NCBI GenBank assembly: GCA_030248295.1
Contig: JASANH010001727.1
Location: 248,001 to 312,000, forward strand
Reading direction: 5' to 3'
Origin: Mesodorylaimus sp. YZB2_4
Taxonomy: Eukaryota > Nematoda > Enoplea > Dorylaimida > Dorylaimidae
Length of the DNA stretch: 64,000 bases
Part shown: positions 45,701-58,700 of the stretch, in pieces
Layout: the number at the start of each line of letters is the position of its first letter
Position numbering within the stretch: position 1 is the stretch's first letter
Made by a program: the position numbers and the translations under genes
The notes under the pieces: model-generated
The model's input: the letters and a program-made list of their open reading frames with translations, nothing else
What the model was told of the DNA's origin: nothing
Database searches by the model: none

Positions 45701-47629
45701 GACTGATTTGAACGATAAAACGGGATTTTTGGGCTATAGTTTGTCACATTCGATCATTTCCCAGCAGATAGAGCGCGAAAGATATTAGTTGCTGCTCCGG
45801 CAGTCGGCCGGATCGGTCGATGCTGGTTTCCAGGTTTTTCAAATTTGAATGAGCCCTAAAATATTGCTGCCGAATATGGTCAAAATATTTCGATGAAGCC
45901 TAATCCGCAAATACAAATATTTGACACTCAGGGAACTGACTCCTCTAAAGCTACAGAGCCTTCTCTGATCGCTGACTTTTCTTTACTTCGAGAATGTGAC
46001 TTGTACAGGGCCGCGTCAAAAGTCAAGGCAGAGTCAGGGTTTTGTTGGAGGATCATCCACCAGGGAGGTCCAAATTTCAACATTACAAAATATAAAATTT
46101 TTCAAGCCTAGAGGGGTCACCAGGGCTACACCTCCCCAGCTAGGCTAGGAAATTAGGCATGGCTTATCCATTAATTATATTTAAAATACAAGTTTCAAAA
46201 AAACATGATTTTTTTGTGCTTTAGCTAGGAAAATAAGCTCATACGAAAAAAAACAAAAATGCAAAAAACCTAACATTAAAGAGGAATCCTTGTTCTCCCT
46301 CCAAATCGGTATTAAATCCGCTGGTTAGTTTCCCCTGCGTCCTTTGGGGTAATCTGACAGAGTGACAGCGAGCAAACAGAGCAGGTTGGTGAGGACGCAG
46401 TGCCAAATACGTCATCCCCATCAATCTTCGATTTTACGAAGTGTATCGGCCTGATCAGATCGACATCAGGACCTTGCACCGGATCGGTTGATGCGATCTC
46501 GACTCTGTACTGGATCGGTCGATGCTGGCTTGCCCTTCATGCAGTCCTCGAGGTTATTGTGCACACGCACATCCCACATATGGTCAGTAAACCTTGCACT
46601 CACCTGATCCCCGCCATCGACGCTCTCGACGAAAAACGCTTCCCCAGTATCGCTAAGTTTCATTTGAATCGAAGACGGCGCTTCGTTGATCATTACGTCA
46701 ACCTACGAACAAAAATGCAGTCTAAAAGGTATTGGCATGTGGGATGATTGGTCGGCTGGAACACTGTCAAGCACACCCCCCCCCCCCCCGTAGTCTCATG
46801 GAAAAGGCCCCTACTCCTGGAGTCTGATGAAATAATGAGCTTAGAAAACAAAAACGACTACATTAGTGTTAGCAGAAGCCATTTTTAACAATTCTGTAAA
46901 AAAACCAGCCAAATTTAGAAATAACGAGCAAATTTGCATAAATTTTCATACGCAAATTATCCCAACCCCAGTCCAACTTTTTCGCATCGCCGATCCTACC
47001 AAACCCACCCCTCGCTACGAATCCATCACGCACGTGCAACCTGAGCAGATCAAAGGTCAAAGTGCACTTTCGCCATTATTTTACGCAAAAAAAATGCAAA
47101 AACATCGATTTCGAATTTTTCACCATATTTCTAATTTTATTTCAATTTTTAAAATTCAATACGTTTCTGAAAATATGCGACTTCATTCTCAGAAATCCTT
47201 TGCTTGTTGCAAAAATTCAACTTAGTATGATTCAGAAAAATCTTTTCTCGCCTTCAGAAGATTCCAAATTCGGAAAATTATTCTGATTTTTACGTGTATA
47301 ATATTTTTTCAACAGAAACTTAATCAAGGATTTTAGTAATTTAAATTCAAAACATAAAAAATGTCAACAAAAGAAGCCAAAAACTATTCGTAAAAAACAA
47401 AAATGCTTAACTTATCATTTTGCTAACAAAATTGACTTACCACTTTTTCTTTACTCCTCAATACGCCCATTTTTCCAAATCGGACATGGAAGGGACTGCA
47501 AACCAAATCTCCGTTCGGTTGTTCGACCACGATCACATCGACGGCACCGGTCAATGTGGCCGGATTGATCTCTTTCCACACATCTCGAATACTACCCCAA
47601 AATCGTCCCAACGCCCACGTACTACTCAT
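39718..47629 (-). CDS. Lipin, phosphatidate phosphatase
   Basis: Mg-dependent phosphatase turning phosphatidate into diacylglycerol at the ER; lipins also act in the nucleus. Fifteen exons (minus): 47629-47441, 46702-46604, 45047-44083, 44026-43833, 43563-43419, 42846-42652, 42599-42435, 42030-41802, 41731-41598, 41540-41429, 41366-41215, 41080-40838, 40327-40213, 40158-40058, 39970-39718; all phases agree (1,096 residues). The N-LIP domain fills exons 1-2 ([32 protein letters not shown]). Exon 3 is a long Ser-rich, probably disordered region. Exons 7-8 hold HLVTFDQL and YYNWRVAGP. The C-LIP domain has the catalytic DIDGT (about residues 853-857), then LGHIL (864-868), the LxxIL coactivator motif, LTARAIGMA and GGPLLLSP. 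The tail ([13 protein letters not shown], then SSTGSSGSQ) is complete. Neighbouring Argonaute is on the same strand. Confidence 0.96.
40665..40800 (+). repeat. Dispersed repeat family S5, copy in lipin intron
   Basis: CACCACATCACTAAACGCAGG and GAGAGGCAGATGCATACCCC match the member at 31975-32110. It lies in the lipin intron between exons 12 and 13. Confidence 0.45.
45440..45720 (+). repeat. GATCCG-rich repeat family S6, copy 1
   Basis: Built of GATCC/GATCGG words (CTGGATCCGAATCCCGATCC) followed by ATAGGGATGACGTGTTTGGC, CTGTCACTCTCTGTCAG and a poly-purine end. It lies in lipin intron 2. Copies in reverse at 46300-46530 and 56440-56650 share the same block order (TGACAGCGAG, GACGCC/GACGCAG, CGTCATCCCCA, then GATCGG words). 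Confidence 0.6.
46300..46530 (-). repeat. GATCCG-rich repeat family S6, copy 2
   Basis: Reverse member of the family in the intergenic side of lipin exon 2, opposite to copy 1. The shared words are CAGAGTGACAGCGAG and GTCATCCCCA. Confidence 0.55.
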
Positions 47630-49792
47630 CCTCCTCCACGTCACAAGGAAAAAATAAAAAACCACCAAAAATTTGCAATTTTATTTAAAAATAAATTTTA
47701 AGAATTTTTTTATTTCGCAAAATTTAATTTTCGGTTAGTAAATCAACGGAAATATACAATAAATTGAAACCTGAAACAAAAAAACCTTTTTTAAAACGTT
47801 TAAACAAGAAAAATCCTAGAAATAATGTTCCTAGCAAGCAGCGGGCCGCGTAAAACAGCTGCTCTCGCCTGCCCGCCGCCTCACGCCACGCCGCGCGTGT
47901 CAACTAATGCCGCCCGGACGGCCCGTGCCATGCATCGCAGTCAGTCAACATTACACTATGCACTAGGAAGGACGCCCTAGTAGGCAGTCACAAAGTCCAC
48001 TGGGCACGCGTGACTCACCACTAATCGATAACCTGCCACTTCTAGTGGTGCAGTGTGACGAGCGATCACAGTGACATTCCTGCAAGTCCAAGCAGACATG
48101 TCACATGTGATGACCACACATTACAGTGCGTGTCATATATCACAGTGTAAAGTAGCCATGCACAGAGCACATCGAAGTGGCACAAGGAAGCACTAATGGC
48201 TTATCCAAAAAATGCCAGCTCCAGCAGTATTTCACCTACTGTACCTACCAGTGTACTGCCTCAATCAAGCTGACCCACCATACTGTATCTACGTCACTGG
48301 TATGTCAAGAAATAAATCAAGAAACAAAATGAAAAGCAATCGCCCCTAGCGGGATTTGAAGCCCAGCCATACACCAGACTATTCACCTCGGCGTGACCTA
48401 CTTCACTGGTAAGCCAGGATAGGAAGAGAAACAAAATGAAAAACATTAGTCTCGAACAAGATTCGAACCCCACCCATAACATGGACTGGTTAACTCGGCG
48501 TGACCTACGTTCCATGGTATGCCAGGATAGGAATAGAAAACAAAACGAAAAACATTCATCCTGAGAGGGATTTGAACCCCACTTCTAAACTGAACTGGTT
48601 GTCTCAGGGGTGCGGGTTCTAATCCCGCTGGGGTTACATTTTTGAATTGTTTCTTTATTCCTATTCCAAGTCGAAGTCCTACACAGAGTAGGTAATCTCA
48701 CGATCAGTGGCGCGGGTTCAAATCCGGTTCAGGGCTCGTTTTTTACTTTGTTTTTACCTTGTATTCCTCGACTTCAATCAGCTACTTCTTTCATCTGAAT
48801 ATTTCAGGATTGGGTCAATCACAAAAAATATTACCCCGAGCAGGGATCGAATCTGCATCCATACATCGCGGCATCAGGTCCCGTCGGCTAACACACACGG
48901 TCGGTAGGTCAGGACGCCACCAGATGCCAAAAACGGGCAACCCTTACTAGCCACCACAGCAGTGCCAGCTAGCACTGCTCATCGTCGGTGTCACACTACC
49001 CCCTCCCCCCGGTTTCCACTAACCATCAATCCTCTCTCGTCACACTCAATCACACCACCAACCTGGCCCCACTATCACGCCACACACAACTACGTGCCTG
49101 AACCAGAGCCAACTGCCGACTAGAACGTAAGCAAGAGCACGCGGTTCGCACGTTTCAATAAAAATTCGATTATTAAAACCAGTTAAAACCGGTTGGAGAG
49201 ATCGCGTCCTGACACCATCCGCTCGCCAAAACAGCTCTCGCCAAGATCACCCACCCACATAGCTAGCACGCACTCGCACCACAACTAGGTTGTACATTCA
49301 CCAATAGACACCAGCGGACGTCAGTGACCAATCGAGATCAACAAACCAGGCCACCCCAACACAGTTTAATGGGCACACACACCTACTAACATCGTCTTCA
49401 TCCAACTATCCAACTCTACACTGCCTGCCACTATTCCACCAGCAATGCACTAATCGTACGACAAAACACCGTCAACGTCCTCCTCACCAAATGCCTTAAG
49501 AATACCAGAAAGAAAACCAAACTTGACTAAAAACCATCCTTGTCAGAACCAGATCAGGTAATATGATATCCAGTACACATGAGCACTTACATGGAAACAA
49601 CGACATAGGCACCACTCTGAGGTATCTTATCAATACCAAATCTGCATCCAAACTCCAAGTAACAAACCGAAAAACCTCGTCCACCCCATCAGAAAAACAA
49701 CGTAAGTTCATCAGATCAATGTAAACGAAAAACTCCAATTTCTTTCTCAAAACGCAACAAAGTAAAAAAGTGAAAAAAGTGAAAAAATTGCC
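47630..49792. other. Intergenic region between Argonaute and lipin, with tRNA-like repeats
   Basis: No protein gene. It holds the lipin promoter side and a tandem array of tRNA-tail-like sequences at 48290-48900. 47820-48300 and 48960-49500 show only short unremarkable sequence with CACTAATCGATAACC-type words. Confidence 0.5.
48290..48900. repeat. Tandem array of tRNA-derived tails
   Basis: About 120-base units recur near 48297, 48416 and 48537. Each has GAGAAACAAAATGAAAA, a reversed box B (GATTTGAACCCCAC, GATTCGAACCCCAC) and CTCGGCGTGACCTAC. Two forward box B units follow at 48612-48632 (GCGGGTTCTAATCCCGC, a perfect T-arm) and 48702-48722 (GCGCGGGTTCAAATCC), the latter with a T run. Not complete tRNAs. 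Confidence 0.6.
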
Positions 49793-52700
49793 TCACAAGA
49801 AGGTCATTTTACGAAAGTTGCGATTCGCTGGGCGTTGAATTTGTTGCTGCACTTCCGAAAAATCTCTCAAACCAGCCCCCGCTCCACTTCCAGCACTCAT
49901 TACACTCATCGATTCGTCCCGTCCATCGTGGCTAAAAGCACAATAATTGCTTTCCCTCATCACCATTAGTTCGCCATGCCACACACGGCGGGCAACATTT
50001 TAGGGGCCTCCACGTACACATTTTTGAGGGCATCTGAAGCAGGACTACTCTAACGGTATTTTGTGAATTTATAACCCTATAACAAATAAGTTATGTATTC
50101 ACCAAATATGTTATATATAATCACTCTTCTATTGTAACCACACGACCAGTATTTTATGCTATTAAGCAATTGTTGTATAGCATTGCGTTATATATATAGC
50201 ATTGTTATTGTTGTAAATGCAATGTAGCCCCACCATATACGAGCAATTGATATGTTATCTCACAACCATACATTAACATTAGTAGCCTTAGGCCGGTATA
50301 TTATGCTATATTCAAATTGACCGCTTGTCACGTTTGTCCACTCTGGATTACTCCACAGTATGTCCACATGTCCTTGTTGCTAGTGAAGGCACCACAAACA
50401 CTTCCAACACCCTACCGCCTATACGTACTTTCTCTTTCACAACGGCCTCCTTCAAACTAACAAATCACTTCCTAAAATTTCCGCCCGCACAGCCACCCCA
50501 CCAACTTACGCGTATCCATTATAGGCTTCCTTTCCTCTCGCAGCCGCCAAATGAGCGAAATAAACGGGTGCTGGCAAACTAACCGATCGATTGCATCTTT
50601 GAAAAAGATAGGCCAAATCGTAGGTCAAACGTTGTAAACTGTCGGCCGTGAATCCATTCTCGTCTTTCAACACCACATACTTCGTCGCCTTGCTCGTTCC
50701 CTAAAAATCATATCCCCTTTCATTCCCGCCTTGCCCACCACGCCATTCAGTCTTCGAAACGTTCGCCAAAGTCAGGATGGTGTCAGCTGCCAGAATGCTG
50801 CTGTAATCAATGCTGTTTCAAGGTTTCCCCACAAAAGTAAGCGCCCAAGTTTTCATAATATTTTCATGATTTCATTGTGGTTTTGAGAAAAGAGAATCGA
50901 GATTTTTCAATATTCTTCCACTTTGCAAAACCTTTCAAAAAAGCTCATAATCAGCTGCGGTCTGCTTGCGGACCCTTAGCTTGCGAAATGAAAACCGCCT
51001 TTTTAAGAGAGTGTTGTCACCCAAATTCAAATTTCACGCCCGAAATTTGAACTTTCGAAAGATTTCAAATTATCGGTTATCGGCTGGTACCAATAATAAC
51101 CTTATCGGTCGGACCTGGCCTGACTTTACTCACCTGTATTCCAGTATGAGAGCACAAATAAAAATCGAACAATGTCGGACTGACTGGACCAGTATCGACC
51201 ACCGTTCCAGCGGGTATATTCTGCACCGATGGCGAGTCCTTTTCGGACATTACGGCTCGAAACAATCGAGTATTATGACGTTTCTGGCACACGATTATCG
51301 TCACCGGCACCACATCGCCGCACGCAAGCAATAACGCCTCTTTCAATGCGAATGTTTCTTTTTCCAAAACCTAAACCAATCAACCAAACTCTTTTAATCC
51401 TGACAAACATACAGACAGCCTACTTTTCCGACAAGAGGCTCAAGATTTCTCAATATTCCCCTCCCCTATGCAGAAGTTTTCACCGGGGTTCAGACAAGCA
51501 GAAAAAACATGATTCCACTGATTTTCCAGACAAAAATCCATATTACTTCACATTGTCCCAGAATTACTAAACCAATTTTTTACAGATTTCCAGCATGATT
51601 TGCAGGTAATTGAGGCTAAAAAGGCGGGTGATTCAAATTTGAATCTCAAAATGCAGCCTCCTGGTTTTCCCTCAATTTTGGCCAAAAAATTCCTTTCTCC
51701 TAATTTACCCATTTTTTTAACACATTTAGGACCCCCTGACTTCCAGGTTTCCCAGCCTGCTACTAACCCCTTCTCAATATTATGCCCACTCACCATTTTA
51801 TACTGCGATTCGGAAACTCCATCACGAAATACGATTACACGTTTTGGTTTCATGCCCGTATTCTCGCCGTACATTTGAACGAATTTCGATACGCATTCGT
51901 TCATTACCTCGCCATTTATCTCCTCTTGTCGCATATCCTGCGTGTAATATTGCATCGTATAATTCACCGTATCACCGCCCGTATTCGCCACCGCCTACAA
52001 AAATCATATCGTAAGCATATACTGTACTGGCTATCTCAGCGGCGCGGGTTCGATTCCCACTCGGAGCATGTTTTTTTTAGTTGCCCATTACCCCTCCCCC
52101 GAGCCGCCTGTGATTTCATAAGTTTATGAAAATCAACCCGAGAATATATCAAATTACGGCATCTGAAACTGACTTTTACGCAGTCGTCAAGTCTGTGACC
52201 CTACCAGTGTTGTGCGCGCCGTTCAATCATTTTATTAAATGTACGCCACATGCCTAAGCCATTTCCGACTTCATCCAACAGCTTGCAATCAGCCATAGAC
52301 TTTCTACTGGGTGGGCCAAAACCAAGTTTCTGGGGACGAGTCCCTACTGCAAGTCGCGTACAAGACCTCATTCACTTACCCCCACGATGCTCGGCTCAGT
52401 GGGCACAACACCCTGTCGATATTCCCGTTGCGACAATGGCGGGGGATGATTGACATCGAATCCCAGGTACATCACACCGTTCTCCTTCTTCATATAATCT
52501 TTCACCCTGAAACGAAATATCAACATCATCAGACTGAAAACTTGTTCCTTCACCCGAAATATTTTGTCTTCTCCAAAATGAACGGCTAACTTATCGTGTG
52601 CAAAGTCATCTCACAAAAGCTGATCAAGCTGATCGCTAAAAACTCCAAATATGATCATCACCTCATTCATAATTACCAAAAATCAGTTACTCCTAATCAG

Positions 52701-55700
52701 TCACAAAATCTTTTTCAGTTATTCTCTGATCAGGGATTAAATAAACGATCGATTTATCGACAAGCCACTTGTCGACTTGTCTGTTGTTGATCGATCATTG
52801 ATCATACTGCAGATTGATGGATCAACGATTAATTACGCTAGATTGAGTGATCGATCAATCGAAAAAAATACAAGTCAATCATGGGCGATCGACACAACAA
52901 TATGATCGCTGGTTGGCCGATTAATCGATCATCGACTGATCCGTAATCGATTATCAATACAATAATCGATCAATCGATTAGGCCATGATCATACTCGACC
53001 AATTTCTAATTCTCAATCTTCCTCAAAACAACACAACCCAACACTTACAGCGGGTCGTTATCATTGACGGCGAAATTGATTCCTCCATTCTTCACGTTCA
53101 CTTTCAAAGCGATATTGGCCAACGTGGCCATACTCGGCCCTTTCTTCACAGTCCGACCCGTAATGCACGAAGTGACAATATCGTATTGCACTTCCCCGTG
53201 ATATTTGATCTTATCTAAAACTCCCACATTACATACTTCCGCCATCACAACTTTCCCCGAAATCCAAATTCACTCACTTCGAGTTGCCGTATCATTTTCA
53301 TCAATGAAACAAATGGTAAATTCCACACCGCTTTTAGCACGTTCGCTAAAATATGGTTCGATTTCGTCTCGACTATTCAACGAGCACATATGCGGCGGAT
53401 CGGTGCTCATTTTCACGCCCATACTTCGACACGTGTCTCTTAATTCCTTCACATAACGCCTAGAGAAATCGAGCAAGTCATCATTCCCGATCAGTATACA
53501 TATGACTTCAGAAAATATCTTACTCCAGATTCTGCGCACCAATGGCCGCCGGATTTTGCATACAACATACAGCCGACCATTTACCGATCTTTGCCGGAAT
53601 GTAAACTTTCGAGTTCGAACTTAAATCCCATTTCCCACCAGACACACGAATAGACTGAAAAAGATTCCATTTATATCGGCTAAACTTACAGTACAAACAC
53701 GGTTTCACACGCACGGCTAACTCACAGTACAATCATCTATGTACATGAAGGGCTGACTTATGGCTAAAACTGATTATCCCCTGCATCGCTAAATGATCAA
53801 ATATGCATCCACATGCAGGGCTAACTAAGTCTCCCAACGGCTAACTAATCAATAAGTATCCACACACGGCTAACTTATGATTTCAGTCCCGCATGCACGG
53901 CCAACGTAAACCACCCACACCCTGACCTGTAATTTCGACCATTGGCAAAGGCCCTACACTCGCTCATCGCCCTGAATCTATTTTTTTCACTTGCACATAC
54001 CTGCGGCATTGCCATGGCAACAGCGGGCGGATTCAACGTTCGACCAGTCACTTTCATCATTTGCGGCGAACGCGCAATACCGAACCGATCGCAGTACGGA
54101 TCGTTGGCACCCGCGCCACATAATTCCACCTAAAACCATCATAGAACATCGTTGAATCACCCCTCGAATACTATCCCCGGGGCAGTGTGAGGTACCTACG
54201 TACACCATGGCCATCCTGCCAAGACGGTTTAGAAGGTGGGCAGCTATGCTCATTGAGAGCATTCAATGTTCTTCGCTGATTTTGAGAATAAATCATTAAA
54301 GATTTAGAATATCCCCCAAGAACCCGGCAGAAAAAAATCTAGATTTTAAATATCCAGTTTCCCGCCCAAGACCCAGCGGGAAACTAGATATTTGAAATAA
54401 TTACCTTCATTTGCATCAAGGAACACATACACTAAAAACCACGAGTCCCGAGCGGAGTCGAACCCGCATCCCTGAAATCACTTATTCCAAATCTAATGGG
54501 TGCCAGTTCGACTCCCAGTCCGACCTCACGGTTTTCATCTTTTTTTTCTCGCTTTAAATATCTAAGATATCTTTCATCTAGAACTTGTCAAAAATTACTC
54601 ACTTTTCGTAAAATCTCGGCTCGACGTTGACTCGGCGACACTCCAGACAAACGAATCAATTGCTGAGATTGTTCTGGCGTACTTTTCGTCAAATCCACTT
54701 TCTGATTCGGTAATATGGTCAAAAGTTCGAACGGAATGTAAACGGCTCCGCTTGGCATATAGCACACGATACAAGGCATATTCGGCCACCTGCAAAAATG
54801 AATAATCGACACAATATTCATCCCATCACACAACGAGCATACTGTAACCGCCATCGTTACCATGCATTTCTGACCAGCATTTTTTGACGTAAACATGGAT
54901 ATTCGCACTTAATTTTTATTCAAATAATTTCTAGAAGTGGTTCTTTTATAAAAAATTTTCATTATCTAAATTCCTCTCTTTCCACCCACCGACTAGCTTA
55001 AACCTCGGCCATAAATAAAAGCGGTTACAGTACGCCATGAAATAAACTTACGTCAAAATTCGTCTATATTTCCCCGACACATATTCCGCAACGGTCATTT
55101 CCCGCCCATCTTCCAATTTAAACCTACAAAACACAAATGTTTTCATAACTCGACCGAAAACTATTAAACCTGAACATACTTCGTTTCCGCGGCACTATTC
55201 GGTGAAATTCCATTAATCGTATAAGTCGTATTCGTATGATCAGCCAAGACTTTCACGTCTAAAGAAAACCATATTTCTGATATTTTACAGACTTTTAAGT
55301 CTAAGAAAAATATAACTTTATGATGCTTTTATTTTACCTTTCAAATGACGAGCCAATAATTTTATCTGGTTAGCATTTAATGGCGACGACGGCAAACTCT
55401 TCAACGTTTCGCGCACTGTTTCCAATAATGGCTGCGATTTGAAAAACGGTGCTTTTTTCGCTAAATATACAAAAAATACAAAAATTTTATCAAAACAATT
55501 GTTTTGAAAACATGATTTTCCTTTTCCCAAGATAACTAAATCAGGCCTAACAAAACTTACAATCCACATTCAGGCAGATAACAGGCTCTTTTCCTGGCTC
55601 TCCCATAACCATCCGCACCGATTTGAAATAACCATCGTATATTACACGTCCAAATCCGATCTCTTTGGCCGGCACTATCGGCTTATAAAACTGACGGCCG

Positions 55701-58700
55701 TACGGCATGTATGCATTCGACCTAAACAAAGTGATCGATCGATTGGGCCCATTTAATTTCTAATGTGTCTCTATACTAAGCATGTTTGATGATGGTGGCC
55801 CCGTCCATCTTCAACGCGTTTAAAGCCAAGTCTTAAGTTGTTGGTTTTTGTCCCAACAAAATGTTTTGTTTATTTTTCTTCCTTATTATTTTCACAATTC
55901 GAAGTCAAATTTCAACTCGGACAAAACCAGTCGATGCCATTTTTATGCTCTCTCCGGCAAAATATGTCTGGCTTCGTGATCTGTTTTGCAAGATTTTAGG
56001 TTTCAGCGGTGCAAGCGGTTTTAGGATAATCCAGAAAAAATCGAGTTTGCACAAAAAAGCACTGTTCCATCGCTATCACCACTCATGGGTGCATCGAATG
56101 CACACATAAAAATGGATGTCAAAAATTGAAGCTTGTTCACCCCAATGTCGTCCATAACAGAAAGCCAGTCTAGTCATACTAAGTAAAAAAGTCTCCTCCT
56201 GTAACTGTACAGTAACTTGGAAATCGTACCACCTTGGCCTCTTGGTCACCATGCAACACGTCTGGGTCCGAATTATAAGCAAGGATCATACCGGTGGCGC
56301 TTTTGCACCACGCCATAAGCCCGATGCAGCCAGACTAGTCTGGCGACCTAGTCCATGGCTGAAACATCACCCTGACGGGTCATGCTCCCAGCCGCCAGCA
56401 CCGAGCAGACAAGCCTCTACAAGATATGTTTGACTCTTTCAGCATTTAATCCCGCTTAAGCGCTGCTTATCCCTCTTATGTCCTTTGAGTGGTCCAACAA
56501 AGTGAAGCGAGGAAACAGGACAGGTTAGTGGAGGATGATGAGACAAAGACGCCATCCCCAACAATCGATTTTTTTAAAAGCGGATCACTAGGCCGATCCA
56601 GACCCTGGATCCGACAGGGATCCAGGCCCAGGGTTGGATCGGTTAATGGTGGCTTTGAAGTACAAAAACTCATTCGGCCAGTGAAGCAGCTGCAAGCCAG
56701 TTTCTTCAAAAATGCAAGCAAATATTTTGCAATCCTCCTCTCCTCTCGCCCTTTGTTTCTAAGCCTCTGGTTGATTTTAACTCCATAAGCCCCTGTATCC
56801 TCCTAGTTACGACGCAGATATGGACGTCCGGAGTTTTAAGCATCAAAAATAAACATGGAAACTGACACTATCAGCAATGCAATGCACTATGGCGACTATG
56901 CTCGCATGATGTCATCTCCACTCCAGACACAGAATGAAACAAACCTCGAAGTGGGCCATTTGCTTCTTTCAACGGATTGGATCATGCTGTCACGACTAAC
57001 GATAGGTCGGGATCTTGTTCTGCTTGCATAAAAATTACGACTGGATTCTAGGGGCGAGAGGAAAGCTGGCTGAAGCTTATTCAGACTACGCAAAAAAGAA
57101 GAGGAAAATGCAAAAAAATCCCAATCTCAAGAAAAAGCAATCCCGGTCTGGCCTATCGTCACTCTCCTCTACATTTCCAAGACCCATGCAAAGGATACAT
57201 GGCATGCAATTGAATGGGAGAGCCCCACGACGAAAACTAGCATTCAGGAATGCCCTGTATACAAAAACTTCTAGACCACAATTCAAGAGGGGCGGCTCGA
57301 ATCCCGCTCAGGGCTCAAGTGTTTTGTGTACATCTAAGGATGCTAATACAAGCCTGGCACACTAACCTCCAGTCAGACCGCCCCGTTGCGCAACGACCAG
57401 AGCGGGTACGTGTCTGTCTCGGATGCGAAACCTGATAATTTTATAGCCGTCGACCATACAACCACAAGACTGGCGCCAATATTTGCGATTAAACTAAAGA
57501 TGAGTGTCCACCCACACCAACCACGAGTACAAGCCTGACCTCACACCCGATGGAAAAACCTAGACGTTGCCACAAATATCGTAGTGATTAATCTGATGGA
57601 AATCAAGATTAGAATCCATTCGAAAACGAAAAGCATGCGAACCTATGATGGCCAGTCCAAACAAAATGCACAAACAACTAGGCCATCTATGCCCCACTGA
57701 CAAAAATAAGATCGCTTTCTTCAAACAAATCTAGCATAAATCAACTATCGAACCCTGATAAATTCTTTTCAGACCCGTACGCTAAGCTAGGCATTTATCA
57801 AAATCTATCTCGTGATATCAAATGGCGCCCAAAACCCTCTCAAAATTAGAAAAACTTGTTGATCTTGATTTGGAAGAAATGGAGGAATTATCTTTCAGTC
57901 ACTCAGCCGAAGCAAGTCCTCCGACCTAGTCCATGGCTGAAACATCATCTCGACGGGTAGCGAGCGCTCTTCGCTGCTGCCTCCATGCAGAGGATCGATT
58001 GCCCAAGCCTCCAAACTAGACATGTTTGACCCCTTCAAAATTTAAACATTGATTTAGCCAGTGGAGAAGCAACAGTGTTTGTGGGCAGGTTTGTTGAGAA
58101 GAACCAGCCAAGCCAGCAACGAAACCTTACAAGCAAGGCTGTGCACCGTCCCCCTGGGGGAGTGAGCTGGGAATCCTATCGGACCTCTCCCTGTCCACTC
58201 TTCCGTCTCTCCACTCGAACAAATCACTCATGCATGGCCCAGCGCGCAAGGTCAGCGTGGGTTCATGGTTCGCACGCCGATATTAGCGGGATTGAACCCA
58301 AGACAAGACCAGCCAATCGCTACCAAGCAATGGGTAGATGAACGCCGAACTACTGCACCATCGCGCCAGCATCGACCGACCCGATCCGCCCAACCCAACG
58401 TTGTATTGCACCTGCTAATAGTGTTCGGCCGAGGCTCTTTTTCTTAGACCCGAGGTTGAGGGTCGAGGTTTTTGCTAGCAGTGATGTGTACTGCGCATTT
58501 GAGCACATGCCCATGCTTTTCTGATGGTGTTCTAAAGTGTTCGGCCGAGGATGACTTTTTTCGAGGTCGAGGTTGGCAGTCGAGGTTAGGTCGAGGCTCG
58601 ATTTTTTTGCTAACAGTCCCCAACTTAAATTTGTAATGCTGCCTGCAAGTTTGTGTGAATTTCCATTTTTGTCTGACTGTATCTTCAAAAGACAACTCAC

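Noticed and set aside
48570-48640. A 61-base tRNA with acceptor pairing AACCCCA/TGGGGTT and a perfect T-arm
   Set aside because: The 5' strand of the stem belongs to a reversed repeat unit, and there is no D-arm or convincing anticodon arm. It is better explained as two opposing tRNA-derived tails.
50510-50700. Argonaute appears to lack the SHYH histidine (TKYVVL instead), suggesting loss of slicing
   Set aside because: The catalytic His is the one in the AYYAHL block (H807 in human AGO2). Here VYFAHLAA keeps it at residue 892, exactly 138 after the second Asp as in AGO2.
55777-55831. Extra Argonaute exon ending with an in-frame stop at the junction
   Set aside because: Its phases fit neither neighbour, while joining 59432 directly to 55721 gives an in-frame Lys and the expected family sequence.
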